Source: Thermococcus sp. MV5 (lineage in GTDB: Archaea; Methanobacteriota_B; Thermococci; Thermococcales; Thermococcaceae). From it: a DNA stretch of 64,000 nucleotides. Shown here piece by piece: positions 1-8,499 of the stretch; the first letter of the stretch is position 1; every line of letters begins with the position of its first letter. Where the stretch lies: assembly GCF_012027425.1 (NCBI RefSeq), contig NZ_SNUE01000003.1, positions 62,001-126,000 on the forward strand, written 5' to 3'. Under the pieces are notes generated by a model. It was not told the origin of the DNA. It did not search any database and saw nothing but the letters and a program-made list of their open reading frames with translations. Made by a program: the position numbers and the translations under genes.

Positions 1-1209
1 CTTTTCTCCACTTCTCACAATCCCTGCATGTTCCCAAAGCACTTCTCTAATCTGCTCTACATCCCCGGCTTCTTGGCGAGTATTTGCTGGTTTTATATTT
101 TCTCTAAGTTTTGGCCTCTCTCTAAAAATAGTCCTTGAAACTTCAAGTCCGCTTACAATGCATTCCAAGAGTGAATTACTTGCCAATCTATTTGCCCCAT
201 GGAATCCATTATTAGCGGCTTCTCCAATAGCATACAAGCTCTTTATGTTGGTTCTATAATAAACGTCAACATTTAAACCGCCAATTGAATAGTGAGCTAT
301 TGGAGATACTGGTATCAGAGTTTTCTCAGGATTTATACCCTCTTGTTTGAGAAATGCGTATATTTGGGGAAACCTTAATTTAAAGTCTTCTACGTGAGTG
401 GCATCCAAATAAACTTCTTTTCCCTCCTGTATCTGCATATAAATAGCCCTTGCAACGACGTCTCTTGGCTCAAGTTCATTGACAAACCTCTCCCCATTTG
501 AATTAATCAGCTTAGCTCCAGCCCCCCTCACTGCTTCGCTTATGAGCTTTACCCCATTCTTTCCAATGAATCCAGTAGGGTGAAATTGAACAAATTCCAA
601 GTCTCTTGCTAAGGCTCCCCTCATAACAGCATCTCCAAGTAGGGTGCCGAGATTGAGTGGGGACCCAGCTGTGTACTTGAATAAAGCAGTATAGCCTCCA
701 ATTGCTAAAACCGTGGCATCGAATCTTAAGAGTTCACCATCAAGAAATACACCATAGCATTTGTCATTTTCAATAGCTAATGATTCTGCAAGTCCTTTGA
801 TGAAGTGGACATTCAACTCTTTTGCCCATGTGTAAAGGATCTTTGTTACATGTTTCCCGGTTTCATTTTTGATCGTGAAAACCCTGGGAAAACTATGTCC
901 TCCCTCAACTTCATTTTCTTCAAATTCCACTCCAAGTGAGAGTAAAAAATCATAGGCTTCGCTTGATCTCGAAATAACGCTCCAAACGACTTCCTCATTG
1001 TTTAGATGTCTACCCGCTTTTATTGTGTCAAGAACATGATTCTTTATAGAGTCCCCACTTAAGATTGGAAATGCTATACCTGCTTGGGCCAAATAAGAAT
1101 TCGTCTTTTTTATGGTGTCTCCAACAATATAAACCTCGGTTCCTTTTTTTGCAAGAGCTATTGCAGCTGTTAACCCTGCTATCCCGTTTCCTACTATTCC
1201 TATTCTCAC
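1..1209 (-). CDS. nadB: L-aspartate oxidase, C-terminus cut by window edge
   Basis: Flavoprotein that oxidises L-aspartate to iminoaspartate, first step of de novo NAD synthesis; NadA and NadC would act next and may lie beyond the left edge. The frame begins with a GxGxxG FAD motif (GNGIAG, residues 7-12) and carries an AQAGIAF segment, a GGHSFPR segment, a QFHPTGF segment near residue 230 and a GANRLASNSLLE segment near residue 360, all typical of the NadB/SdhA family. About 403 of roughly 460 expected residues are visible. I chose the GTG at 1209 because GGGGAG lies just upstream and the Rossmann motif follows directly. A perfect palindrome covers the leader (separate entry). The family is clear; L-aspartate as substrate is inferred from family. 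Confidence 0.93.
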   Translation of the reverse strand, partial: MRIGIVGNGIAGLTAAIALAKKGTEVYIVGDTIKKTNSYLAQAGIAFPILSGDSIKNHVLDTIKAGRHLNNEEVVWSVISRSSEAYDFLLSLGVEFEENEVEGGHSFPRVFTIKNETGKHVTKILYTWAKELNVHFIKGLAESLAIENDKCYGVFLDGELLRFDATVLAIGGYTALFKYTAGSPLNLGTLLGDAVMRGALARDLEFVQFHPTGFIGKNGVKLISEAVRGAGAKLINSNGERFVNELEPRDVVARAIYMQIQEGKEVYLDATHVEDFKLRFPQIYAFLKQEGINPEKTLIPVSPIAHYSIGGLNVDVYYRTNIKSLYAIGEAANNGFHGANRLASNSLLECIVSGLEVSRTIFRERPKLRENIKPANTRQEAGDVEQIREVLWEHAGIVRSGEK

Positions 1210-1217
1210 AATTCTCC

Positions 1218-1233
1218 CCGAACAAATGTTCGG
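1218..1233. promoter_or_regulatory. 16-bp palindrome in the nadB leader, candidate operator
   Basis: CCGAACAAATGTTCGG is a perfect inverted repeat (7-bp arms, 2-bp centre). It lies between a TATA-like CTTTAAAAC (about 1242-1250, minus strand) and the nadB GTG start, so it should cover the transcription start and touch the ribosome binding site. That position suits a repressor. Which protein binds it cannot be told from the sequence; an NAD-responsive repressor is a guess from context. Confidence 0.55.
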
Positions 1234-1304
1234 AACTTTGTTTTAAAGTTTTCTGGTAAGGAGGGCCTAAAATACAAAAATAATATTGCAAAATTAAGAA
1301 GGTT

Positions 1305-3446
1305 TCACTCCCCCAAAAGCGCGGGAAGTGAGTTATAAAGTGCTTTGGCACCTTCCAAGTTTAAACTTGCAGTTTCTTTGTTTTCATGTTTGAATAGGAG
1401 TGTTTTTCCTGTTACTTTCCCGATAATAGCGAACTCATTGAAGAGGTCTTTAACTTTCTCGAGGTTCTTTTTTTCGAAGCTCACTATGAATCGTCCTTGA
1501 GTTTCTGAAAAGAGCACTTCTACTGGTGAAAGCTCCTCTTCTGTCGGGATTTTTGCTATGTCTACTTCAAATCCCTTATTTCCTGCAATTGCCATTTCTA
1601 TAAGTGCAACGGCCAGTCCTCCTTTGCTTACATCATGAACAGCTTTGACAAGCTTGAGCTCGATTGCTTTCAAAATGCCCTCAACATTTTGTTTCTCCCT
1701 TTCAAGGTCAACTCTCGGAGCGATTCCCTCTTTGATGCCAAAAATTCTGTAAAGCTCGCTTCCTCCAAGCTCTTTTTTAGTTATTCCCACTACCGCTATT
1801 AAATCGTCTTCGTCTTTGAAGCTCATTGTTGTGGTGTTTTCAAGTTTCACTTTTCCGAGACCAGCAACAACTGGTGTTGGTTTTATGGGCTTGTTTCCTA
1901 CCTCGTTGTAAAAACTGACATTTCCACTGACATAGGCTAGGTCAAAAGCTTTTGCTGCATCAGCCAATCCTTTAATGGTCTCTATGAAGCTCCAGTAAAC
2001 TTCGGGCCTTTCAGGTGAGGCAAAGTTAAGGTTGTCTACGAGTGCTAGGGGTCTTGCTCCAACGCTAGCGAGGTTTCTTACCACTTCAGCAACAGCGCTC
2101 ATTGCTCCGTGATATGGGTTTAAGTGAGAATAGGAGGGATTTCCATCGCTCACAAAGGCTAAACCATATTCGTTGTTTATCTTGAGAACTGTTGCATCAA
2201 GACCAGGCTTTAAGACTGTTCTTCCCTGAACTTCATGATCATATTGTTGCCATATCCATGCTTTGCTTACTATGTTCGGGCTTGACAGAACTTCAAGGAG
2301 AGCCTCCTCAACGCTGATTTCTGGTGTTTGTACATCTTTTTCGATATTATATGGCTTAACTTCCCACTCTATTATGGGAACGTCTGCTAAGAGATCTATG
2401 GGAAGGTCTGCTATTTTCTCGTCATTCCAATAAACAATATATCGAGGCTCTTCTATGGTTTCGCCTACAACAGTCCATTCGAGTTCGTATTTTTCAAAGA
2501 TCTTACCTATCTCATTAACATCTTCCTTTCTAACGGCAAAGAGCATTCTCTCTTGGCTTTCTGAGATCATGATTTCCATTGGATTCATGTTTGGCTCTCT
2601 TTGGGGGACTCTGTCTGCATAGATTATGGCTCCAAAACCTTTCTTCCCGGCCATCTCTGAGGAAGCACATGTTAAACCCCCACCACCGAGGTCTTTAAGG
2701 GCTTTGACTTTGCCAGTCTTTAACGCCTCAAGAGTTGCCTCAATCAAAAGCTTCTCTGTGAACGGATCTGGAATTTGAACGGCTGAACGGTCTTCCTCTT
2801 CCGCATTCTCGCTTAACTCTTCGCTCGCAAATGTAACTCCATGGATTCCATCTCTTCCCGTTTTGTTTCCCACCAAAACCAGGAGAAGTCCGCTCTCCTC
2901 AACATAGCTGTGCACAAGTTCTTCAGGCTTCATTAAACCAATGCATGCCACGTTCACAAGTGTGTAGTTGTCAAGGCTTTCATCAAATTCCGTTTCTCCA
3001 CCAACTGTTGGAACACCGATTCTATTTCCATAATCGGCTATTCCCTTAACAACATACTCGAACAAATAGCGGTTGCGCTCCTTCTCAAGGGGCCCGAAGC
3101 GTATAGGGTCGAGCAAAGCTATGGGACGAGCACCCATACAGAGTATATCTCTCACAATTCCGCCAACCCCAGTTGCTGCTCCACCATAAGGCTCAACAGC
3201 CGAAGGATGGTTGTGACTCTCTATCCCAACAACTATGGCAGTGTTTTCGTCAAACTTTACAACGCCTGCATCTTCTCCGGGGCCTAGAATTACGTGCTCA
3301 TTTTTGGTTGGTAAAAGCTTGAGCCATTTTCTGCTTGACTTGTATGATGCATGCTCGCTCCACATTATCTCAAGCATGGCTTTTTCAACTTCGTTCGGCT
3401 CTCTGCCGAGCCCCTCTTTTATTAGTTCTTCTTCGTGAGGAAACAT
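1305..3446 (-). CDS. purL: Phosphoribosylformylglycinamidine synthase subunit PurL
   Basis: ATP-dependent synthetase subunit that converts formylglycinamide ribonucleotide to FGAM, using ammonia delivered by PurQ with PurS as bridge; cytoplasmic, step 4 of purine synthesis. The 713 residues match the small archaeal/Gram-positive PurL rather than the 1300-residue fused form. Visible signatures are [10 protein letters not shown] (30-39), [18 protein letters not shown] (76-93) with the ligand-binding histidines, DLGGGGL near 250 and [13 protein letters not shown] near 590. The ATG at 3446 is preferred because GAGGTGA lies 5 nt upstream; a GTG at 3455 is in frame. It has its own promoter with a purine-type operator at 3505-3524 and is separated from purS-purQ by a mobile-element scar. 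Confidence 0.97.
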   Translation of the reverse strand: MFPHEEELIKEGLGREPNEVEKAMLEIMWSEHASYKSSRKWLKLLPTKNEHVILGPGEDAGVVKFDENTAIVVGIESHNHPSAVEPYGGAATGVGGIVRDILCMGARPIALLDPIRFGPLEKERNRYLFEYVVKGIADYGNRIGVPTVGGETEFDESLDNYTLVNVACIGLMKPEELVHSYVEESGLLLVLVGNKTGRDGIHGVTFASEELSENAEEEDRSAVQIPDPFTEKLLIEATLEALKTGKVKALKDLGGGGLTCASSEMAGKKGFGAIIYADRVPQREPNMNPMEIMISESQERMLFAVRKEDVNEIGKIFEKYELEWTVVGETIEEPRYIVYWNDEKIADLPIDLLADVPIIEWEVKPYNIEKDVQTPEISVEEALLEVLSSPNIVSKAWIWQQYDHEVQGRTVLKPGLDATVLKINNEYGLAFVSDGNPSYSHLNPYHGAMSAVAEVVRNLASVGARPLALVDNLNFASPERPEVYWSFIETIKGLADAAKAFDLAYVSGNVSFYNEVGNKPIKPTPVVAGLGKVKLENTTTMSFKDEDDLIAVVGITKKELGGSELYRIFGIKEGIAPRVDLEREKQNVEGILKAIELKLVKAVHDVSKGGLAVALIEMAIAGNKGFEVDIAKIPTEEELSPVEVLFSETQGRFIVSFEKKNLEKVKDLFNEFAIIGKVTGKTLLFKHENKETASLNLEGAKALYNSLPALLGE

Positions 3447-3504
3447 GAGAATCACCTCTCTTATTGTCAGAGATATGTAAAAATTTAAAGTTTTTAAGGT
3501 TTGT

Positions 3505-3524
3505 TTTGACAGAAAAATGTTAAA
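3505..3524. promoter_or_regulatory. Candidate purine operator, purL promoter
   Basis: On the plus strand the site reads TTTGACA-GAAAAA-TGTTAAA: two half-sites around a 6-bp spacer with one mismatch. It lies just upstream of the A/T-rich TATA region of purL (about 3480-3500, minus strand). The same TTAACA-N6-TGTTAA plan recurs at the other pur promoters in this window. Confidence 0.6.
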
Positions 3525-3617
3525 TCAAAAGCAGTAGTAGGCTTCAAGAAAGGCAGAGTTCGGAATGATTGCATGAAAAGGAAAACTAAGGGTTTAAGGC
3601 AGACTTGTAGTTGTTCT

Positions 3618-3656
3618 GACATCCTCCCCGCCTTGAAGGGCGAGGTTTTCAAAAGG
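3618..3656 (-). repeat. IS200/IS605-type element end (imperfect hairpin)
   Basis: GACATCCTCCCCGCC followed by a CCTTGAAGGGCGAGG stretch forms an imperfect hairpin typical of the ends of IS200/IS605 or tnpB-only elements in Thermococcales. A second copy in inverted orientation lies at 4268-4300, so the two bracket the RelBE pair. The assignment comes from recalled sequence character, not a database match. Confidence 0.55.
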
Positions 3657-3700
3657 GTAAATTATATTAACCTGTGAGTTGATGTTGGGATGGTGGGAGG

Positions 3701-3907
3701 ATGGAAAAATCGGAGAACGTTGAGTATGTTTTGAAGGAGTTGGAAAGGCTTAAGGTTGAGATCCAACGCTTAGAGTCAATGCTCATGCCAGTTCTAAAGG
3801 ACGAGGACATCACTAACGAGGAAATTGCAGAGCTACTTGAGTTGGCCCGGGATGAAGATCCTGAGAATTGGATTGACGCTGATGAACTTCCCGAACCTGA
3901 CGACTGA
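3701..3907 (+). CDS. relB: RelB-like antitoxin
   Basis: A 68-residue acidic protein with a leading coiled-coil/helical stretch (residues 3-32) and a C-terminal tail ending WIDADELPEPDD, like the archaeal aRelB antitoxins known from Pyrococcus. It would wrap around and neutralise the RelE toxin encoded immediately downstream and probably repress the operon. Start ATG at 3701 follows a GGTGGGAGG run, and a TATA-like AAATTATATTAAC lies about 35 nt upstream. Stop and toxin start are a few bases apart, as usual for such pairs. The pair sits between inverted mobile-element ends in the gap between purL and purQ. Confidence 0.82.
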   Translation: MEKSENVEYVLKELERLKVEIQRLESMLMPVLKDEDITNEEIAELLELARDEDPENWIDADELPEPDD

Positions 3908-3916
3908 GGGATGCAA

Positions 3917-4189
3917 ATGACATACCGGGTTAAGGCCCACCGGCAGGTTGTGAAGGCTCTTCGGAGTTTGCCTAAGGCTCATTATCGAAGATTCTTGGAG
4001 TTTAGAGATATTTTAGAGTATGAACCTGTTCCAAGGGGGAAGTTTGATATAATTAAATTGGAGGGGAGTGGAGACTTGGATCTCTATCGTGTCCGTTTGG
4101 GCGATTACAGGATGATTTATTCAGTGAATTGGAAGGATAAAGTCATAAAAATCCTAAAACTCAAACCTAGAGGAGAGGCCTACAAGTAG
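3917..4189 (+). CDS. relE: RelE-like mRNA interferase toxin
   Basis: A 90-residue basic protein of the RelE/ParE fold; RelE toxins cut mRNA in the ribosomal A site. Visible are MTYRVKAHRQVVKAL at the start, the core LEGSGDLDLYRVRLGDYRMIYSV (about 55-77) and the basic C-terminal strand KVIKILKLKPRGEAYK with the functionally important arginine. I chose the ATG at 3917 rather than 3911 because GAGGG at 3906-3910 is then 6 nt away and the 90-residue length fits archaeal RelE. It is coupled to the antitoxin gene. No frameshift is seen, so the toxin is probably active. Confidence 0.88.
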   Translation: MTYRVKAHRQVVKALRSLPKAHYRRFLEFRDILEYEPVPRGKFDIIKLEGSGDLDLYRVRLGDYRMIYSVNWKDKVIKILKLKPRGEAYK

Positions 4190-4192
4190 CGT

Positions 4193-4267
4193 CCTGCCCC
4201 TTTCATAACAGTAAGTGCAGGCAAAGTTGCAGTTGTACGTTATTGCGATACTGTACTTTTCTCCTTT
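4193..4267 (-). pseudogene. Remnant of a radical-SAM protein (about 25 codons)
   Basis: Read on the minus strand, this gap between relE and the element end encodes YSIAITYNCNFACTYCYERG, containing the CxxxCxxC iron-sulfur motif of radical SAM enzymes followed by the usual Tyr-Glu. A TGA stands directly upstream and the frame runs into relE downstream, so this is a fragment without start or remaining domain. It suggests rearrangement brought a piece of another gene here. The motif is distinctive, but the stretch is short. Confidence 0.45.
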
Positions 4268-4300
4268 TCAAGTCTCGCCCTTTAGGGCGGGGGTAAGGCT
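4268..4300 (+). repeat. IS200/IS605-type element end, inverted copy
   Basis: TCAAGTCTCGCCCTTTAGGG continuing with CGGGGG is an imperfect hairpin that matches the reverse complement of the copy at 3618-3656 (shared CTCGCCCTT and GGCGGGG blocks). Together they flank the RelBE pair and the radical-SAM remnant. Confidence 0.55.
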
Positions 4301-4371
4301 TTCGAAAGATTAAGCTATTGAGTGGGAAAATAATACTTTTTTAAAGCTTAAAATCTATACCATGATATGAG

Positions 4372-4967
4372 ATGAAGTGTTCGGTAACGATAAAACTTAC
4401 CCTCGAAAGAGCAGGAAAGAATCCTCTTCGAATTAACCCACGCTTCGGCAGTAATCTGGAATAAAATTAACTACGAAAGGCTTAAACAATTCAAAGAATT
4501 CGGAAAAATAGATTTTGGGACAACCGAAAAGGAAGCTTATTACAATTTCAAAAACTGGATTGGTGGTTCAACAGTTAGCCAGAAAGAACGCTGAAGCGTG
4601 GAGGAGCTTCTTCGCCCTCAGCAGGAAGAAAAAGTCTAAGGAACTTCCCGAATGGTTCAAACCAAAACCGCCAAAGTTCATCAGGGAGGAAAACGGGCGG
4701 AAACTCTTCATTATCCCGCTTAGAAACAACCAGTATAAAATTAAGGGCAACGTTATCGAGCTGAGGAGACTCGGAAAGTTCGGAAAACTCGAAGTTCAAT
4801 TCAAGGGGAGAATACACTTGAAGGGTAAGCAAGGGCGGTTGGAAATAATTTACGATGAGGTTAAACGCAAGTGGTATGCTCACGTTAGCTTTACCGCAGA
4901 GGAGAAGCTGGAGAACGGGTGGGTCAAAGTTCCAAAAGCACCAAAGGGAAACCTCTCTGCAGGCATT
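4372..4967 (+). pseudogene. tnpB: tnpB (IS200/IS605 OrfB) pseudogene, frameshifted and truncated
   Basis: TnpB is the RNA-guided nuclease carried by IS200/IS605 elements. The N-terminal half can be pieced together from three frames: MKCSVTIKLTLERAGK from 4372, then FELTHASAVIWNKINYERLK from about 4415, then QLARKNAEAWRSFFALSRKK from about 4568, ending PKGNLSAGI at 4967. Two frameshifts (near 4413 and 4568) break it. Similarity stops exactly where the RuvC motif I aspartate should follow (AGI then D), so the whole catalytic domain and zinc finger are lost. A TATA-like CTTTTTTAAAGC lies upstream. Downstream sequence is the 3' end of purQ on the other strand; an open frame running on to 5231 there is a shadow. 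Confidence 0.8.
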
Positions 4968-4996
4968 AAAAAAGAAAGGGTAGTCTTTCCTTGGCG

Positions 4997-5668
4997 CTAC
5001 TTCTTAGCATACTCCACCATTGATTTGAATACCCTCAAACCATCTTCGCTACCTAAAAAGCGGTCGCTCGCCCTCTCCGGGTGGGGCATCATTCCCAAGA
5101 TGTTGCCCTTTTCGTTGCTTATTCCCGCTATGTTCAAGAGCGAGCCGTTTGGATTCGCCTCATCTACTATGTTGCCCTTTTCATCGCTGTACTGGAAGGC
5201 TATCTTTACCTTATTCAAATCATTGGCGTAATAATTACCCTCTGCATGAGCTATTGGCATTCTAACGACTTCTCCTTCTTCATAGAATTGAGTAAACGCG
5301 GTTTGGGTATCATTAACTTTAAGGTAAACCCACTTGCATAGAAACCTTGGGACCTTGTTTGGTCTCAATGCTCCAGGCAAAAGCCCGCTCTCGGTTAAAA
5401 CTTGAAAACCGTTGCAAATCCCCAAAACCGGTTTGCCTTCACCGGCGAGAGCTTTGACCTCTTCCATTATTTCTGCTCTAGCACTTATCGCCCCAGCCCT
5501 CAAATAATCAGCATAGCTGAAGCCTCCAGGCAAAACAACACCGTCAAAGTCTTTGAGTGACGATTTATACCAGACTCTCTCCACTTTTCCTCCTGCTTTT
5601 CTAATTGCCTCAACGGTCTCAAAGTCACAATTAGTCCCTGGGAATACTATAACCGCGAATTTTGGCAT
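4997..5668 (-). CDS. purQ: Phosphoribosylformylglycinamidine synthase, glutaminase subunit PurQ
   Basis: Class I glutamine amidotransferase that hydrolyses glutamine and passes ammonia to PurL for FGAM formation. The 223-residue chain shows the nucleophile in LGICNGFQ (Cys85), the oxyanion segment [12 protein letters not shown] (45-55) and the catalytic His/Glu pair in MMPHPER (His196, Glu198). The ATG at 5668 is chosen because GGTGAG precedes it; it lies directly behind the purS stop (5670), implying translational coupling. It is the last gene of purD-purP-purS-purQ. The next gene beyond it is the tnpB pseudogene, converging tail to tail. Confidence 0.97.
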   Translation of the reverse strand: MPKFAVIVFPGTNCDFETVEAIRKAGGKVERVWYKSSLKDFDGVVLPGGFSYADYLRAGAISARAEIMEEVKALAGEGKPVLGICNGFQVLTESGLLPGALRPNKVPRFLCKWVYLKVNDTQTAFTQFYEEGEVVRMPIAHAEGNYYANDLNKVKIAFQYSDEKGNIVDEANPNGSLLNIAGISNEKGNILGMMPHPERASDRFLGSEDGLRVFKSMVEYAKK

Positions 5669-5669
5669 C

Positions 5670-5915
5670 TCACTCACCTAACGGTTCTATCTGGTACTCG
5701 TACGTGTGTATAACAGGATTTGCAAGCAAACGTTTACACATCTCTTCTACGTCTTTTTCAGGATTTTCGCTTTCGAAAGTGAGTTCAAAGTACTTTGGAA
5801 CCTTCAATTCATCAATTTTATAGCCCAAATTCTTGAGAGCCTTTCCAATTACCCTTCCTTCTGGGTCGTTTAATCCTTCTTTTAAGCGAACTACAACTTT
5901 AGCTTTCCATTTCAT
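5670..5915 (-). CDS. purS: Phosphoribosylformylglycinamidine synthase subunit PurS
   Basis: Small structural subunit (81 residues) that bridges PurQ and PurL in the FGAM synthase complex and is needed for ammonia channelling. The sequence starts [20 protein letters not shown], whose VxLKxGxxDPxG pattern is the PurS hallmark, and ends with the strand [15 protein letters not shown] 5915 is preferred over longer forms because GGTGA lies 5 nt upstream. Ten bases separate it from the purP stop, and its own stop abuts the purQ start, so the operon order purP-purS-purQ is tight. Confidence 0.95.
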   Translation of the reverse strand: MKWKAKVVVRLKEGLNDPEGRVIGKALKNLGYKIDELKVPKYFELTFESENPEKDVEEMCKRLLANPVIHTYEYQIEPLGE

Positions 5916-5925
5916 GATCATCACC

Positions 5926-7068
5926 TTATGTAACAACTTTCTCAAGTTCATCCAGCTCAACAGCACGCTTTATTTCAAGTGCAATTCTCCTTCCAGTGCT
6001 CATCTCCTTCCTCCAGAGAGCGTTTCCATAGGGGTGGCCCATCGCCATGTGAATGTTTGTTCCACCACCAGTTCTTGGAGCAACATCATAGATGTAGAAG
6101 TTTAAGTCCTTGTCAACGGCCGTTTGGAGTGTGAATGGCCCAATAACACCGGGTGAGTAGTACTTCTTTGCAGCCTCAACGTAGCGTTCGGCCATATCAA
6201 AGACCTTCTCAAGCAAAGACTCCCTAAGCGTTGATGAGGCATGGCCACAGACTGTATATTCGGGCTCAAATTGATGTTCAGGCAAAGTCAACTGCTGAGG
6301 AGCTGGCAACCTAACGTGTCCATCCAAACTTGTCTCAAAACGCCAGTCTATTCCAAGGAGCTCAATCTCTTCATCTATTGGTGAGTAGAAGAAGTCGAAG
6401 TTGAATACAGGCCCTATGATGTAGCGTTCAATCCTTGCTTTGGCCAAATCTTCCTCAGTGATTACACCGAGCTTTATAAGCTTCTCAGCTTTTTCTCTAA
6501 ACTCTTTATAGCTTGCAGCAGTGAAAAATCCTCTCTCAAGCCTCTTCTTTGCGTGAGGAAGTTTGACTATAACGAGACCAACATCGTCAATTTCCTCTGG
6601 TTTAACTGGTTCGGGGTAAGGTAAGCCAGCTTTCTCTAAGAGCCAGTAGTAGCTCTTTTCCTCACTTCTCTCTTCGCTCCTTAATAGGTTTCTGCTTCCA
6701 AACAAAGGCACCAGGAATTCGTTCTCCACCTTCTCAATGCCCGTATAGACCACAAAGGAACGGTTGGGGATGAAGATAACGTTTCTCCTCCTCAGCTCTT
6801 CTTGAATATCAATAATTTTACCAAACTTTTCCAATACAATTACTTCATCAATAAAGCCTTTTGTTAAGCCATCTTTTGTTATTTTTTCTTTGAAATATTC
6901 TGCATAGGTTCTGTGTCTTCCCTTTTGGGAAACAATAAGAGTTTTGAATCCTTCGGCCTTGGCTCCATCTGCTATGTCAAGAGCAGAGTGACTACCAATT
7001 GCTCCGATAATTATGCTCTCTTTATCGTAATTTTTTAAAACCTCTAGAATCTGCTCTCTTTCAATCAT
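5926..7068 (-). CDS. purP: PurP-family formate-dependent ligase (FAICAR synthetase or paralogue)
   Basis: ATP-grasp enzyme of the archaeal PurP family; characterised PurP makes FAICAR from AICAR, ATP and free formate, replacing the folate-dependent step. The 380 residues begin with IGAIGSHSALDIADGAKAEG (nucleotide-binding N-terminal domain), contain NRSFVVYTGIE near 105, and end in the ATP-grasp core with APRTGGGTNIHM near 345. Thermococcales usually carry more than one PurP-like protein and not all are proven FAICAR synthetases; I cannot tell which this is, though its place in the purine operon favours a purine role. Start ATG 7068 has GAGGTGA upstream; purD ends at 7070. Confidence 0.85.
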   Translation of the reverse strand: MIEREQILEVLKNYDKESIIIGAIGSHSALDIADGAKAEGFKTLIVSQKGRHRTYAEYFKEKITKDGLTKGFIDEVIVLEKFGKIIDIQEELRRRNVIFIPNRSFVVYTGIEKVENEFLVPLFGSRNLLRSEERSEEKSYYWLLEKAGLPYPEPVKPEEIDDVGLVIVKLPHAKKRLERGFFTAASYKEFREKAEKLIKLGVITEEDLAKARIERYIIGPVFNFDFFYSPIDEEIELLGIDWRFETSLDGHVRLPAPQQLTLPEHQFEPEYTVCGHASSTLRESLLEKVFDMAERYVEAAKKYYSPGVIGPFTLQTAVDKDLNFYIYDVAPRTGGGTNIHMAMGHPYGNALWRKEMSTGRRIALEIKRAVELDELEKVVT

Positions 7069-7069
7069 T

Positions 7070-8365
7070 TTACTCACCTCTAATTGCTTTCATGAGTTCA
7101 ATCCTTTTTGCGATGCTCTCTTTAGTTCCTACATCGGCGCGGTAGAAAATTTCACCCTTAACATGCTTTATCCCTGCGGAGGCTATTTTCTCTGCTTCTT
7201 CGATAGAATCGGCAATTCCAACGATTGCTAAGGCTCTTGAACCAAGCATTGTAAAGTTTTCATCTACCGAGGCATAGTAGACCTTAGCGCCTTCTTCTCT
7301 GATTTTATCTTCTCTGATTTGAACCTTAACCCCCTTTATTGGATCAGTGGGATAGCCTTTGGGTGCTATATACTTCACAACGGTGGCTTTTTTCTCAAAC
7401 TCTGCTTTCTTTAGATTGCCATCAATGATACCTTCTCCAATCTCTACAAGAGAAGTTCTCAAAATTGGTAGGACGTTCATAGCCTCTGGGTCTCCAAAAC
7501 GGGCATTGAACTCTATAATCTTTGGCTCATCGTTTGCAAGCATAAACTGGCCATATAGAATCCCTTTGTAGGGAGTTCCCTCTTTGTACATAGCTTCAAC
7601 TGTTTTTTTCAGAGTCTCAAGAGCTTTGTGATAATCTTCTCTTGGCACAAATGGAAGTAAGTGATCTTCGCAGGAATAAGAACCCATGCCCCCTGTAATT
7701 GGGCCCACATCACCCTCATATGCGTGAGGGTAATCCTGAGCGAGAGGCATGGGAATTACCTTTTTCCCATCCGTGAAAACCTGAAATGTAAACTCCACAC
7801 CATCTGTTCTCTCCTCTATGAGAACTTTTCCGTCTTTCTCTATCAAGGCCTTTGCATATTCCTTTGCCTCTTCATTGTCTTTGAGCTGGTAGCCGACGAC
7901 TTTAACCCCTTTGCCTCCGGTAAGTCCAAGAGGTTTAACAACAACAGGCTTTCCAAATTCGTCTATCCCTGCTTTCATCTCAGCAACGTTATTGAAAACT
8001 TTGAATAGCTTTCTTCCCGAGATTTTGTACTTTTCCATTAATGCTCTTGCAAAGGCTTTGTTTGTTTCAAGCTGAGCTGCTTCTTTTGAAGGGCCAACTG
8101 TTGGAATCCCATTTTCCTCGAGAACGTTGACAATTCCCTTTTCAAGAGGGGCCTCGGGCCCAATAAATGCTAAATCTACTCTCCATTTTAAAGCGAAGTC
8201 AAGGACTTTTTGAACATCAGTCTCTTTAGCAAGCCCATATTCCTTTGCAATTCTTTTAATCCCAGGATTTAGGTGTTTTGCAACTACATAAAGCTCTGAA
8301 TCTCTTGAAAGAGTCTCAGCAATTGCACTCTCCCTTCCACCCGCACCTACAAGCAAAACGCGCAT
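7070..8365 (-). CDS. purD: Phosphoribosylamine-glycine ligase (GAR synthetase)
   Basis: ATP-grasp ligase that joins glycine to phosphoribosylamine, step 2 of purine synthesis. The 431 residues start MRVLLVGAGGRESAIAETL (Rossmann-like motif), then show FIGPEAPLEKGIV, the ATP-grasp segment PVVVKPLGLTGGKGV (about 135-150) and IEFNARFGDPEAMNVLP near 285, all diagnostic for PurD. I chose ATG 8365 because GGTGAAG precedes it; an in-frame extension back to 8443 would run through the promoter. It opens the purD-purP-purS-purQ operon, divergent from purK-purE, with a shared operator at 8412-8431 directly upstream of its TATA-like GCTTAAAAATAATA. Confidence 0.96.
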   Translation of the reverse strand: MRVLLVGAGGRESAIAETLSRDSELYVVAKHLNPGIKRIAKEYGLAKETDVQKVLDFALKWRVDLAFIGPEAPLEKGIVNVLEENGIPTVGPSKEAAQLETNKAFARALMEKYKISGRKLFKVFNNVAEMKAGIDEFGKPVVVKPLGLTGGKGVKVVGYQLKDNEEAKEYAKALIEKDGKVLIEERTDGVEFTFQVFTDGKKVIPMPLAQDYPHAYEGDVGPITGGMGSYSCEDHLLPFVPREDYHKALETLKKTVEAMYKEGTPYKGILYGQFMLANDEPKIIEFNARFGDPEAMNVLPILRTSLVEIGEGIIDGNLKKAEFEKKATVVKYIAPKGYPTDPIKGVKVQIREDKIREEGAKVYYASVDENFTMLGSRALAIVGIADSIEEAEKIASAGIKHVKGEIFYRADVGTKESIAKRIELMKAIRGE

Positions 8366-8411
8366 GATCTTCACCATAAATTTGTTAAAATGTATTATTT
8401 TTAAGCTTTGT

Positions 8412-8431
8412 TTTAACATGTTTTTGTTAAG
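8412..8431. promoter_or_regulatory. Candidate purine operator between purD and purK
   Basis: TTTAACA-TGTTTT-TGTTAAG matches the common TTAACA-N6-TGTTAA pattern in all core positions. It abuts the purD TATA region and lies about 35 bp upstream of the purK TATA (TTTATAAATTTATA, about 8470-8483), so one site may serve both directions. A 15-bp direct repeat CATAAATTTGTTAAA flanks it at about 8376 and 8441; each copy contains a TGTTAA half-site with a degenerate partner 6 bp away. Confidence 0.6.
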
Positions 8432-8499
8432 ATTAATTTGCATAAATTTGTTAAATAATTGCCAAAACTTTTATAAATTTATACATTTAAAGGGCAACC

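Noticed and set aside
4968-5231. Continuation of the tnpB frame to 5231
   Set aside because: TnpB similarity ends at 4967; the rest is antisense to the 3' end of purQ.
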